In this document: piece by piece, positions 1 through 7,936 of the stretch
Layout: every line of letters starts with the position of its first letter
How positions within the stretch are numbered: position 1 is the stretch's first letter
The notes under the pieces: model-generated
What the model saw: only the letters and a program-made list of their open reading frames with translations
What the model was told of the DNA's origin: nothing
Databases searched by the model: none
Assembly (NCBI GenBank): GCA_003525525.1
Contig: DQED01000444.1
Coordinates: forward strand, 1,959 to 20,896
From: Desulfovibrio sp.
Lineage (GTDB): Bacteria; Desulfobacterota; Desulfovibrionia; Desulfovibrionales; Desulfovibrionaceae
DNA: 18,938 nucleotides
Direction of reading: 5' to 3'
Made by a program: the position numbers and the translations under genes

Positions 1-1028
1 CGGAAGGCCCCGCCGACGGGATTGTTGGTGTAGGCGCACAGACCCTCGATCCGGGTGTTCGGGACGCGGTAGGGGCCGGCGGCGTGCTCCATGCCGAGCG
101 CCATGATCTCGGCGCTCAAATGGGCATACGGGCCGGCGTCGAAATGCATCGTGCAGCACAGGGCCCGCAGCGCGCCGTCGGCGTCGGCCCCGAGGCGGAT
201 GTCCATGACCGCGCCATGGCGCTTGTAGCCGGCCAGGAACGTTTCTTCCCGGCTCCAGACCATTTTGACCCAGCGTCCCGGGACACGCAGCGCGGCCAGG
301 GCCAGCAGGCACTGGACGGTGGCCCCGTCCTTGCCGCCGAAACCGCCCCCCAGGTACGGGGCGCGGACGCGGATGCGCAGGGGATCGAGGCCCAGGGCCT
401 GGCCGATCTCGAAGCGGTCGCGAAACGGGGCCTGGGTGGAGGCGACCATGTCCAGGACGCCTGACGGGGCGAGCCGGGCCAGGCCGCTCGGCGGCTCCAG
501 AAAGGCGTGTTCCTGCATGGGCGTATGGAACCGCCCGCCGACGACCACGGCGCACTGCGCCAGGGCGGCCGGGGCGTCGCCCTTTTCCATGAGCCCGCGC
601 GCGAGCAGGTTGCCTTCCTCGCGGCCGGGATGCACCAGGGGCGCGTCCGGCGACAGGGCCTGGAGCGGATCGAACACGCCGGGCAACGGCTCCAGGGAAA
701 GGCGGATGCGGGAGAGGCCCTCGGCCAGGGCTTCCCGGCTTTCGGCCACGACCAGCGCCACGGGATCGCCGCAGTGGCGCACGCGCTCCCCGCACAAGAC
801 CGGCTGGTCCTTGCGCACGATGCCCTGGCGGTTGGTTCCGGGCACGTCGGCCCGGGTCAGCGCCGCCACCACGCCCGGGGTCCGCCGGGCGAGGGCCACG
901 TCCAGGCCGGTGATGCGGCCGTGGGGAATGCCCGCGCGCAACGCTCCGGCCCACAGGCAATCCGGAGGCGTTTCGTCCACGGCGTACCGCTCGCGGCCGC
1001 AGGCCTTGTCCAGGGCGTCGATCCGCAT
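1..1028 (-). CDS. Xanthine dehydrogenase-family molybdopterin-binding subunit (N-terminal part, runs off the window)
   Basis: About 342 residues are visible; the C-terminus lies beyond the left edge. The protein opens with the typical RIDALDKACGRERYA segment, which starts the a/b-hammerhead domain of molybdenum hydroxylase large subunits (xanthine dehydrogenase, aldehyde oxidase, 4-hydroxybenzoyl-CoA reductase). A GGGFGGK motif at residues 227-233 is the molybdopterin-contacting loop, and NNPVGGAF at 335-342 begins the conserved segment that normally continues as RG.G. The family hydroxylates heterocycles or aldehydes using water, with electrons passing through 2Fe-2S and FAD partners, which are not in this window. 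The ATG at 1026-1028 has GGAG eight bases upstream; the frame stays open further up, but the homology starts at about this ATG. It is divergent from the ligase gene at 1351. The substrate cannot be told from this fragment. Confidence 0.9.
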   Translation of the reverse strand, partial: MRIDALDKACGRERYAVDETPPDCLWAGALRAGIPHGRITGLDVALARRTPGVVAALTRADVPGTNRQGIVRKDQPVLCGERVRHCGDPVALVVAESREALAEGLSRIRLSLEPLPGVFDPLQALSPDAPLVHPGREEGNLLARGLMEKGDAPAALAQCAVVVGGRFHTPMQEHAFLEPPSGLARLAPSGVLDMVASTQAPFRDRFEIGQALGLDPLRIRVRAPYLGGGFGGKDGATVQCLLALAALRVPGRWVKMVWSREETFLAGYKRHGAVMDIRLGADADGALRALCCTMHFDAGPYAHLSAEIMALGMEHAAGPYRVPNTRIEGLCAYTNNPVGGAF

Positions 1029-1350
1029 GCAGAGGGCTCCGTTCCGTGGCGTCCCGTATCCTGGTTTCCGCTTGCGTCCGGGACACGCGCGCGGCGGCGG
1101 CGACAAGCCCGCCGTCAAAAATGCCCTGTACGATCCGTCCACCCCGCAACGCGGGCCGTGGCGGGTGTTGCAGGGAAACGCGGCATCCGTCGGTGCAAAG
1201 GATAGCCGCCAGAAGGACATGCGACAAGGGCGCGAGGCCCGTTTCGACCGCGAGCCGGCAGGGGCAGGGGGTCTTTCGTCGCTTCTCCGGAGCGTTTGAC
1301 CGGCTCCTGCCGGCGGGTTAGGAAAAGCATCGGGACGAAAGGGAGGGCCC
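1029..1350. other. Divergent intergenic region, no gene recognised
   Basis: These 322 bases separate the molybdenum hydroxylase gene (minus) from the adenylating enzyme (plus), so promoters in both directions are expected. I see no convincing sigma-70 pair. A short hairpin (CCGGC, loop TCCT, GCCGG) lies at 1300-1313. A frame on the minus strand stays open through much of the stretch, but its translation resembles nothing I know and is explained by high GC. The plus-strand ribosome binding site AAGGGAGG lies just before 1351. Confidence 0.5.
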
Positions 1351-2838
1351 ATGCAAGACGGGAAAAATGCCGCCCTGGGCATTCTGGACGCGGGCGGGGC
1401 GTTCGGAGCGGAAAGAACGGCCTATCATTTCGGCAGCGCATCGCTGTCCTACGGCGAACTGCGTACGCGCTCGCTGCAGTTCGCTTCCTTCCTCGACGCC
1501 CGTTCCATCCGCCCGGGCGACCGCATCCTGCTGGCGCTGCCGGATACGCCCGCCTTCGCCATAGCCTTTCTCGGGTCCATGCTCGCGGGAGCCTGTCCCG
1601 TGGCGCTCAACACGGGCCTGGCGACGCAGGACTACGCATTCCTGCGCTCCGACGCAGGGGCGGGTCTTGTCGTGACGGTTCCCGGCCATGCCGCGCTGGG
1701 CGCGGTCGCGGACGGCGTCCAGGGCGTGTGCTGCGACGACCTGGGACCGTCGGAGATCGAGCGCTTCCCCGCCGACTTCGCCCCCCGCCCCGCCAATGAC
1801 GCGTTGCCGGGATTCATGCTCTACAGTTCGGGCTCGACCGGCCGTCCCAAGGGCGTGCCCCACCGCCAGCAGGACTTGCTGGTGCCGGCCGCCACCTGGG
1901 GGACGCTGCTCGGGCTCTCGCGCCAGGATGTCGTCTTTTCCTCCAGCAAGTGCTTTTTCGCCTACGGGCTGCTCGCCAGCCTGGCGCTGCCCCTGGCCGT
2001 CGGGGCCTCCGTCGTGCTTTTCCCGGGCAAACCCGGCCCCGGGGACGTGTTCGACGTCCTGGCCAGGCACAGGCCCACGGCGTTTTTCGGCGTGCCCACG
2101 CTCTACAACATGCTGATCCGGATTTTCGAACCCGACATGCGGCGGGTCGTGCCGGAGCTGTGTTTCAGCGCGGGCGAGGCCCTGCCCGCCGTCCTGCACG
2201 AGGCCTGGCGGGAGCTGACCGGGCGGGAGATCCTCGACGGCATCGGCTCCACCGAGGCCTTCAACGTCTTCATCGCCAACCGCAAGGGCGCGTCCCGGGC
2301 CGGGTTCGCCGGCCAGCCCGTGCCGGGGTTCGAGACGCGGCTCGTGGACGACCACGGGAACGCGGTTGCGCCGGGAACCGAAGGCAACCTGCTCATCCGC
2401 GGCCAGGGGTTGTGCCGGGGCTACTGGAACCGCCCGGACAAGACCCGGGAAACCATGCTGGAAGACGGCTGGCTGCGCACGGGCGACGTTTTCGTCGAGC
2501 AGGACGGCTGGTTCGCCCACAGGGGCAGAAGCGACGACATGCTCAAATCCGGCGGGCAGTGGGTGTCGCCGGTACTGGTGGAGGAGGCGCTGCTGCGCCA
2601 TCCGGCCGTGGCCGAGTGCGCGGTGGCGGCACGGCGGGCGGGTGGTCTCGACGTCGTCTGCGCCTATGTGGTTCCCGCGCCCGGCTCCGGGCCGGAAAAA
2701 CAGCTGCGCCTCGCGTGGCGGAAGTTTCTGCGGACCTGCCTGCCCGAGCACATGTGCCCGGCGCTGTTCGTGTGCGTATCGGAACTGCCCAAGACCGTCA
2801 CGGGCAAGGTGCAGCGGTTCAAACTGCGCCAACAATGA
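1351..2838 (+). CDS. Benzoate-CoA ligase-family AMP-forming acyl/aryl ligase
   Basis: A 495-residue member of the ANL adenylating superfamily, full length for the family. The order of motifs is intact: P-loop YSSGSTGRPKG at about 158-168, KCFFAYG at 200-206 (a benzoate-CoA ligase signature region), SAGEALP at 273-279, GIGSTE at 297-302, TGD at 377-379, hinge RSDDMLK at 393-399, and the C-terminal catalytic lysine in PKTVTGKVQRF at 486. The enzyme should activate a carboxylic acid with ATP to an acyl-adenylate and pass it to a thiol. In classical relatives the acceptor is CoA. Here the next gene begins inside the stop codon (ATGA) and starts with a carrier-protein domain, so the acceptor may be that carrier's phosphopantetheine arm. 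This is inference. The start is supported by AAGGGAGG four bases upstream. The substrate may be aromatic but is not proven. Confidence 0.9.
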   Translation: MQDGKNAALGILDAGGAFGAERTAYHFGSASLSYGELRTRSLQFASFLDARSIRPGDRILLALPDTPAFAIAFLGSMLAGACPVALNTGLATQDYAFLRSDAGAGLVVTVPGHAALGAVADGVQGVCCDDLGPSEIERFPADFAPRPANDALPGFMLYSSGSTGRPKGVPHRQQDLLVPAATWGTLLGLSRQDVVFSSSKCFFAYGLLASLALPLAVGASVVLFPGKPGPGDVFDVLARHRPTAFFGVPTLYNMLIRIFEPDMRRVVPELCFSAGEALPAVLHEAWRELTGREILDGIGSTEAFNVFIANRKGASRAGFAGQPVPGFETRLVDDHGNAVAPGTEGNLLIRGQGLCRGYWNRPDKTRETMLEDGWLRTGDVFVEQDGWFAHRGRSDDMLKSGGQWVSPVLVEEALLRHPAVAECAVAARRAGGLDVVCAYVVPAPGSGPEKQLRLAWRKFLRTCLPEHMCPALFVCVSELPKTVTGKVQRFKLRQQ

Positions 2839-4151
2839 AGACATTCCCGGGGTGCGTCATGCCTGTTTCTCTTTGCGTGTTGCGCGAGTTGCTCGTGGAA
2901 TCCGGGGTCGCCCCCGCCGTGGCCGAGGCCATCCGGCCGGACGCGCCGCTGCTGCGCCAGGGAATCGATTCCCTGGATTTTTCGGCGTTCTGCCTGGCCG
3001 TGGAGAACCGCTTCGCCCTGTCCCTCGACGAGTGCGACGCCCTGTCCCTGCGCACGCTGGACGATTTCGCCGCCTGCCTTTGCGCGGCCCGGGGCGACGC
3101 GGCTGCGAAGACCGATCCCGCCCGCCGGCTTCTGGAAAACTGGCAGGAAGTGGAGGCCGGCCGCTCCTACGAGGTAGGGCCCCTGCGTCCCGGCGACGGG
3201 CAGGGCGTCGCCCAACTGTTCTATACGATCTACGGGGACCGCTACCCGGTGGAGGAGTATTACCGCCCGGAGCGCATCGAAGCGTTGAACGCCAAGGGCC
3301 ATCTTCTGACCGTGGTCGCCCGGCTGGAGACGGGGATCGTGGCCGGCCAGGGAGCCTATTTCCAGAGTTCCCCGCCCAACAAGGCCTTGTTCGAATTCGG
3401 CCAGGTGATGGTGGACCCCGCCTACCGCAACACCACCATGGCCGCCAAAATCATCCGGGAAATGGATCGCCTCTCCCGGGGCATGTCCCAGGCCCAGGGT
3501 TTTTTCGGCGAGGCCGTGTGCACGCACCTCGTCACCCAGAAGCTCGTGGACAAGCAAGGCTACTCGGAGTGCGGACTGGAAGCGTCCCTCATGCCGTCCG
3601 GAGCCTACGAGAAGGAGGGCGCGGGCTCCCAGCGGGTGAGTTGCCTTCTTGGCGCGCGCATCGACCGCGACCGGCGCATGGCGCTCCATCTGCCCGAATG
3701 CTACGGACGGGAACTCGCTTTCGTCCTGGGAGGCTTTTCCCTGGACCGGGACGTGCTGTTCGGCGGTCCCGACCGGCCGACCGCGCCGGAAACCGCGTTC
3801 GAGCGCCGCCTCTTCGACTTCGCCCAGGTCGAACGGGTTCAGGCCTCCCGCATCGGGGCCGATTTTCCCGTGCGGGCGGCCGCGCTCGACCAAGAGGCCG
3901 CAGCGCGGGGGCTGGCCGTGGTCCAGGTGTTCGTCAACGCCGGCGATCCGGGAACGGCTTTCGCCGTCGCGGCCTTGCGCGAACGCGGCTTCTTCCTGGG
4001 CGGCCTCATTCCCCTCTGGTTCGGCACGGACGGGCTGCTCATGCAAAAGCTCTACGTCGCGCCCGAGTTCGACGCCATCAATCTGTATTCGGCCAGGGCC
4101 AAGACCATCCTGGAATTTGTCCGTGCCGATTACGACCGTGTCCGAAAGTAA
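2835..4151 (+). CDS. Acyl carrier protein-GNAT acyltransferase fusion
   Basis: A 438-residue two-part protein. Residues about 10-85 form an acyl-carrier domain with the phosphopantetheine serine in GIDSLDF (Ser46) and the helical pattern of ACPs. After a linker, residues about 112-265 look like a GNAT domain: YEVGPLRPGD at its start and VMVDPAYRNTTMAAKII at 191-207, where the acyl-CoA pyrophosphate loop normally sits. The rest (about 280-438) resembles the second half of a family of longer GNAT proteins. The gene overlaps the ligase stop by four bases, implying translational coupling. An alternative in-frame ATG at 2859 would shorten the N-terminus by eight residues and has a G-rich stretch before it. 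Inference: the ligase loads an acid on Ser46 and the GNAT part moves that acyl group to an amine. The acceptor is unknown. No key residue is obviously missing. Confidence 0.8.
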   Translation: MKTFPGCVMPVSLCVLRELLVESGVAPAVAEAIRPDAPLLRQGIDSLDFSAFCLAVENRFALSLDECDALSLRTLDDFAACLCAARGDAAAKTDPARRLLENWQEVEAGRSYEVGPLRPGDGQGVAQLFYTIYGDRYPVEEYYRPERIEALNAKGHLLTVVARLETGIVAGQGAYFQSSPPNKALFEFGQVMVDPAYRNTTMAAKIIREMDRLSRGMSQAQGFFGEAVCTHLVTQKLVDKQGYSECGLEASLMPSGAYEKEGAGSQRVSCLLGARIDRDRRMALHLPECYGRELAFVLGGFSLDRDVLFGGPDRPTAPETAFERRLFDFAQVERVQASRIGADFPVRAAALDQEAAARGLAVVQVFVNAGDPGTAFAVAALRERGFFLGGLIPLWFGTDGLLMQKLYVAPEFDAINLYSARAKTILEFVRADYDRVRK

Positions 4152-4525
4152 TCAGGTTGGCTACGGGACATTCATTTGATCCCATGGAACATATTCTGTC
4201 ACTGGACGAGGGGGCATGAGGATTCAACGGGTGAAGTATTCGTGATCGACATGGTCCTTTTTACCGGGATGCTTGCATCACCTGCCTTTGCCATTGGCTT
4301 GGCGTCATTGTCTCTGCCGAGAGCATTTTCCCTCGTCGGCAAGCATGCACAGGACGCCCCACACGACAAAGCCCCCAGTGGGAGGGGTGGGACAGGCTAC
4401 CGCTAGCCGCGACGTTGTCCTTCGGGATGGCCCTTGTCTCGTTTTGAATTCACGGGCGGACACAATTTTCGAAATCCCGCCGATGTCCTTGGAGAATCTT
4501 CCGTGAATGCAGTGCGCTGCAGGCG
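4152..4525. other. Gene-free region between converging transcription units
   Basis: These 374 bases lie downstream of both the carrier-GNAT gene (plus) and tonB (minus). The base composition is less GC-rich than the neighbouring genes. Short frames of under 80 codons exist but have no recognisable protein character. I looked for a cobalamin riboswitch, because a TonB system is adjacent, and did not find its B12 box. No clear intrinsic terminator with a T-tract is visible for either unit; a small GCAG/CTGC hairpin lies near 4509-4520. Confidence 0.5.
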
Positions 4526-5473
4526 CTACTTCAGATCGAAGCGTATCGGCAACATGACCCAGCTCGCCACCTCGCGCCCTTTGTACCGGGCAGGATGAAA
4601 CCTCCATTTTTCAAGAGCCGTAATGACGGCTTGCTCGAATATTTGCGGCGGCTTTGCGGAAACAATGCTGATTTTGTTTACCCCGCCGTCAGCGGCGACC
4701 AGGAGCCGTGCGACGACCCGCCCCTCGATCCCATGCCGTCGCGCATCCGCAGGATACGCGGGCTCCACTTGCCGCATGATCCTCGGCTTCACGTCCACGG
4801 CCGCCAGGCTCATGCCGCCGTCTTCGCCCATGCCCCGCCCCGCGCCGACAGCGGGGCCTTCGCCGCCGCCGCTGCCGCCTCCGGTCCCGCCACCCTGGCC
4901 GGAAACGCCCCCGGTCGTGCCCGGTCCGACTCCCGATGGTCCGGCCTGGGAAGCGTCGCTCCCGCCGGGGTTTTCCGATCCTTGCCCCGATACGGATGCC
5001 GGAACCGTGGCGACGGCGGCAGCGTGAGGAGGTCGTTTTTTTCGGGGAACGCATTGTTTCTGCTCGGTTTTGGTTTTGACCGCGTGTGCGGAGGGTTTCG
5101 CCAGAACAGGCAACGCCTTTTCCTGGTTGTTCTCCGACGCCTCCTCCGGCGTGGCCTCCTGCCGGGCTTGAGGGGACGTGGTTTCTTCAGCCGCGGGCAT
5201 CTCGTCAGCGCCCGCTGCCGCGTCCGATCCGGGAGGTGAACCGCAATCCCCCGCCCCCAGCCCGGAGAGGTCCACGGCCAAGACAGACCCGCCTCCCCCG
5301 CCGGTCCCGCCTCCCCCGCCGGCAGGATGATCGGCGAAAAAACGGCAAAAGCAGACAAGACCGACAAGGACGACGGAATGCAACGCGAGAGACAAAAGCC
5401 ATCCCAGCCATGCCCGGCGACGGGGACTCGTGGGGTGTTGCCACGCGGGCAGAACAGACGGCATGTCCGCCAT
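4526..5473 (-). CDS. tonB: TonB family energy transducer with glycine-rich linker
   Basis: A 315-residue protein, last gene of the operon that begins with the TonB-dependent receptor. An N-terminal cytoplasmic stub is followed by one membrane helix (about 21-46). A long low-complexity periplasmic linker (about 51-225) comes next, rich in Gly with runs GGGGG at 52-56 and 58-62 and a second Gly block around 188-212. The last ~85 residues are a TonB C-terminal domain: VEPAYPADARRHGIEGRV at 236-253, EKWRFHPARYKGREV at 288-302, and IRFDLK at the end. It should couple the inner-membrane proton gradient to the receptor by contacting its TonB box. The start at 5473 has GAGGGA eight bases upstream and lies five bases after the permease stop; a second ATG nine bases downstream is possible. 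The Gly linker replaces the Pro-Lys/Pro-Glu linker of classical TonB. ExbB/ExbD are not in this window. Confidence 0.9.
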   Translation of the reverse strand: MADMPSVLPAWQHPTSPRRRAWLGWLLSLALHSVVLVGLVCFCRFFADHPAGGGGGTGGGGGSVLAVDLSGLGAGDCGSPPGSDAAAGADEMPAAEETTSPQARQEATPEEASENNQEKALPVLAKPSAHAVKTKTEQKQCVPRKKRPPHAAAVATVPASVSGQGSENPGGSDASQAGPSGVGPGTTGGVSGQGGGTGGGSGGGEGPAVGAGRGMGEDGGMSLAAVDVKPRIMRQVEPAYPADARRHGIEGRVVARLLVAADGGVNKISIVSAKPPQIFEQAVITALEKWRFHPARYKGREVASWVMLPIRFDLK

Positions 5474-5478
5474 GGCCG

Positions 5479-6303
5479 TTATCCCTCGGCCCTGGAACCG
5501 GCCTTTTTCTTGGGAGAGCAGGCCACGGCCGCCAGAAAGAGCAGGCTGGACACGAGGACGATGGACGCGCCGGCCGGCACGTCGAGCTTCCAGGCAATGA
5601 GCAGGCCGCCCTCGCAGGAGACGACGCCGAACAAGGCGGCCAGGAAGAAAAGACGCCCGAGGCGGTAGGTGAGTTGATAGGCGGCGGCCGCCGGATTGAT
5701 GAGCAGGCTGTAGACGAGCAGGCCGCCGACGCTCGGCAGGCAGGCCGTGACGGTCAGTCCCGTGAAAAAAAGAATGCCGTAGAAGATGGCCGTGGCCGGC
5801 AGGCCGCTGGCCCGGGCGATCCGGCGATGACAGGCCACCGCCTGGATTTCCTTGAAGAAGGCGATGATGGCCAGACTCGCCGCCACGGCCACCGTGCCGA
5901 GGAGCCAGAGGTCGCGCCGGCTGACGGTGAGGATATTGCCCCAAAAGAGGTTCAGTCCGGCCGTCTTGGGGCCGGGGAGCAGGCCCAGGCAAAAAATGGC
6001 CAAGCCGAGCATGGCCGAAAACACGACGCCCACGGCGGTGTCCGGGGAGAGTTCCCCCCGATCGGCCACCGGTCCGATGACCGCCGCCGCCGCCAGGCTG
6101 GCGACCAGCGCGCCGGCAAGCGGGTCCCAGCCGAAAAGCAGCCCCACAAGCCCGCCGGCAAAAGCGGCATGGGCCAGGCAGACGCCGATGAAGGTCAGGC
6201 GCATGAGTACGGCGAACACCCCGGCCACGGCGCAGGCCACGCCGGCGAACAGCCCGGCCAGCACGGCATGGCGCATGAATCCCGCGTCAAGAAAGGCATC
6301 CAT
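5479..6303 (-). CDS. ABC-3 (ZnuB-like) metal transporter permease
   Basis: A 274-residue polytopic membrane protein with about eight hydrophobic segments, typical of the ZnuB/TroC/MntB permease family (ABC-3). Family-like features include the segment LTFIGVCLAHAAFAGGLVG at about 36-54, GNILTVSRRDLW at about 122-133, and the PSVGGLLVYSLLINPAAAA stretch at about 190-208. It would form the homodimeric channel of a binding-protein-dependent importer in the inner membrane. It sits nine bases downstream of the ATPase gene and five bases upstream of tonB in the same operon. A short basic tail (SPKKKAGSRAEG) ends the protein on the cytoplasmic side. The family carries Zn, Mn or Fe; the substrate here is open because the partner binding protein is atypical. 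Confidence 0.92.
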   Translation of the reverse strand: MDAFLDAGFMRHAVLAGLFAGVACAVAGVFAVLMRLTFIGVCLAHAAFAGGLVGLLFGWDPLAGALVASLAAAAVIGPVADRGELSPDTAVGVVFSAMLGLAIFCLGLLPGPKTAGLNLFWGNILTVSRRDLWLLGTVAVAASLAIIAFFKEIQAVACHRRIARASGLPATAIFYGILFFTGLTVTACLPSVGGLLVYSLLINPAAAAYQLTYRLGRLFFLAALFGVVSCEGGLLIAWKLDVPAGASIVLVSSLLFLAAVACSPKKKAGSRAEG

Positions 6304-6312
6304 GGCGATCCC

Positions 6313-7092
6313 TCAAAAAAGCACCACGCGCCGCCCGCCGTGGGACACGACCGCCACTTCGGCCCGGTAGAGGCCGCCGAGCCGGTCGGCGTCGAGGGCT
6401 TCCCGGGCCGGCCCGCGCCAGAGGGGACGGCCGGATTTGAGGCACAGCACCTCGTGGCACAGGCTTTCCAGACTGTTGAGGTCGTGGGTGGCCAGCAACA
6501 CGGTCAAACCCAGCCGCTCGCGCAACGAGGCGATGCAGCCGAGGATGTCGCGCTGGGCGCGCCAGTCCAGGGCCGAGGTGGGTTCGTCGAGCAGCAACAC
6601 TCGGGGCTGCTGGGTCAAGGCCCTGGCAATGGCCGCGCGTTGCTGTTCGCCACCGGAAAGCTGCCCCAGGGGACGGCCGGCCAGATGGCCGATACCGACG
6701 AGTTCCAGCATTTCCGAGGCCCGCCGGGCGAGTTCCCGCCCCGGGGGCCGCAACCAGCCGCGCCTTGCATAGCCGCCGGACATGACGGATTCCAGGACGC
6801 TTATGGGCAGGCGCGGGTCCACGTCCTGGGCCTGCATGACCAGGGCGATGTCCCGCCGGGCCTGACTTGCGCCGGGACCGGCCAAATCATGCCCAAACAA
6901 TTGCACCACGCCGCAGGAAAGGCGCAACAGCCCGCAAACGGCGGCGAGCAGCGTGCTCTTGCCGGCTCCGTTGGGGCCGATGACGCCAAGCACCCGCCCC
7001 TTGTCCAGGTCCAGGGCGTCCATGCGCAGGGCGACGCGGCCGCGCCGCTTGACCGTGACGTCGCGCAGGGAAAGGGCGGGCTCATTGGCCAT
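6313..7092 (-). CDS. ABC transporter ATP-binding protein (ZnuC-like)
   Basis: A 259-residue ABC ATPase with every catalytic motif: Walker A GPNGAGKST at 39-47, Q-loop Gln at about 87, signature LSGGEQ at 145-150, Walker B VLLLDE at 165-170, D-loop SALD, and switch His203 in ATHD. It powers the ABC-3 permease encoded next. I take the ATG at 7092 as the start, because MANEPALSLRDVTVKRRG aligns with the usual N-terminus; a TTG at 7110 would add six residues. The start lies inside the 3' end of the binding-protein gene (11-base overlap), and no strong Shine-Dalgarno is seen, so translation is probably coupled. Confidence 0.93.
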   Translation of the reverse strand: MANEPALSLRDVTVKRRGRVALRMDALDLDKGRVLGVIGPNGAGKSTLLAAVCGLLRLSCGVVQLFGHDLAGPGASQARRDIALVMQAQDVDPRLPISVLESVMSGGYARRGWLRPPGRELARRASEMLELVGIGHLAGRPLGQLSGGEQQRAAIARALTQQPRVLLLDEPTSALDWRAQRDILGCIASLRERLGLTVLLATHDLNSLESLCHEVLCLKSGRPLWRGPAREALDADRLGGLYRAEVAVVSHGGRRVVLF

Positions 7093-7936
7093 GGCGACCA
7101 AGCGCGGCAAGGCAACGGTCCAGGTTTGCGGCCATGGCCTGGGCCCAGGTCGGTGCGTCGGGGAACCCGCCCGGGAAGTTCGTCAACACGACGAAGGCCG
7201 CGCCCAGGTCCTCGGCGAAGGTTTTGCCGGAACCGCCCGAACTTTGCAGGTTGTCGGCCACGAGCCGGACCTTCGCCTCCCTGGCCCGGGCCAGGGCCCG
7301 GGCGAGTTTTTGCGGCCCGCTTTCCTCGAACCGGCCGTACTCGGCGGCGATGTCGCAGCCCAGCCATTGCAGAAAGGGCTGCTGCTGCACGTCGGTCATG
7401 ACCGGCAACCCCGCGAGGGGCCCGGCCTTGGCGGCAAGCACGGCGGCGACGCGAGCGACCGCGACGATGCGTGCCTTGGCCCGCTCCCCGTACAGGGCGG
7501 CATGGGGCGGATCGATATCGGCCAGCACCCGGGCCACGGCCAGGGTGGCGGACTTCTGGCGATCGGGCACCATCCAGTTGCCGGGCGCATCGATGGTGCG
7601 CGCCTTGGCGGCAAGGGACGGGTCGTTGCGGATGGGGCCCATGACGCTGTCCAGATGGCTTTGCCAGTCGTGCAGGAGGATGACCCGGGCGTCCGCCAGG
7701 GCGCGCATGTCCGAGGCGCGCAGGTCGGTGTGTCCCGGGCAGGCGGCGGCGGGCATGATGGGAGTCGCCGTCACCAATCCCCGCCCCAGGTCGTTTACGA
7801 TGTCCGACACCAGCGTGGTGCCGGCGGCGACGACGATGGGCGCTTCCTGTTGTCCGGCTTCCCCAAGGGAGGCCGCCAGGGGCACACAGATACAAACGAA
7901 GGCGAGACAGCGGAGGGCACGTGCAAGGCGCGTCAT
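7082..7936 (-). CDS. ZnuA/TroA-like periplasmic substrate-binding protein with altered ligands
   Basis: A 284-residue secreted protein: an N-terminal signal peptide (hydrophobic core about 8-23, cleavage probably near 24-29), then a cluster A-I fold binding protein. The family region CPGHTDLRASDMRALADARV at 66-85 corresponds to the DPHTYEP block of ZnuA and keeps one histidine (His69). At the second ligand block, normally DPHIW, the sequence reads PGNWM (Asn120). At the third histidine block it reads DVQQQPF (182-188). At the final acidic block it reads VADNL (Asp228). By this alignment by eye, two of the three histidine ligands are replaced. It likely delivers its cargo to the ABC-3 permease encoded downstream. 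The start overlaps the upstream methyltransferase stop as ATGA. Calling it a zinc protein would go beyond the evidence. Confidence 0.85.
   Translation of the reverse strand: MTRLARALRCLAFVCICVPLAASLGEAGQQEAPIVVAAGTTLVSDIVNDLGRGLVTATPIMPAAACPGHTDLRASDMRALADARVILLHDWQSHLDSVMGPIRNDPSLAAKARTIDAPGNWMVPDRQKSATLAVARVLADIDPPHAALYGERAKARIVAVARVAAVLAAKAGPLAGLPVMTDVQQQPFLQWLGCDIAAEYGRFEESGPQKLARALARAREAKVRLVADNLQSSGGSGKTFAEDLGAAFVVLTNFPGGFPDAPTWAQAMAANLDRCLAALGRHGQ

Noticed and set aside
1950..2834. Open plus-strand frame continuous with the carrier-GNAT frame, suggesting a much longer N-terminus
   Set aside because: This part is Arg/Gly/Ala-rich, resembles nothing, and lies wholly within the ligase gene in another frame; the carrier domain begins right after 2835.
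4305..4420. Possible cobalamin riboswitch or structured RNA near the TonB genes
   Set aside because: The conserved B12 box and surrounding core are absent, and the location is downstream, not upstream, of the operon.
5086..7401. Very long plus-strand open frame of over 750 codons across the permease and ATPase genes
   Set aside because: It is antisense to tonB, permease, ATPase and binding-protein genes with all motifs intact on the minus strand; its translation is low-complexity Gln/Gly/Arg, a GC artefact.
7733..7936. Binding protein as a lipoprotein
   Set aside because: Cysteines occur in the signal region, but none lies in a good lipobox (L-A/S-G/A-C); a normal secreted signal peptide fits better.
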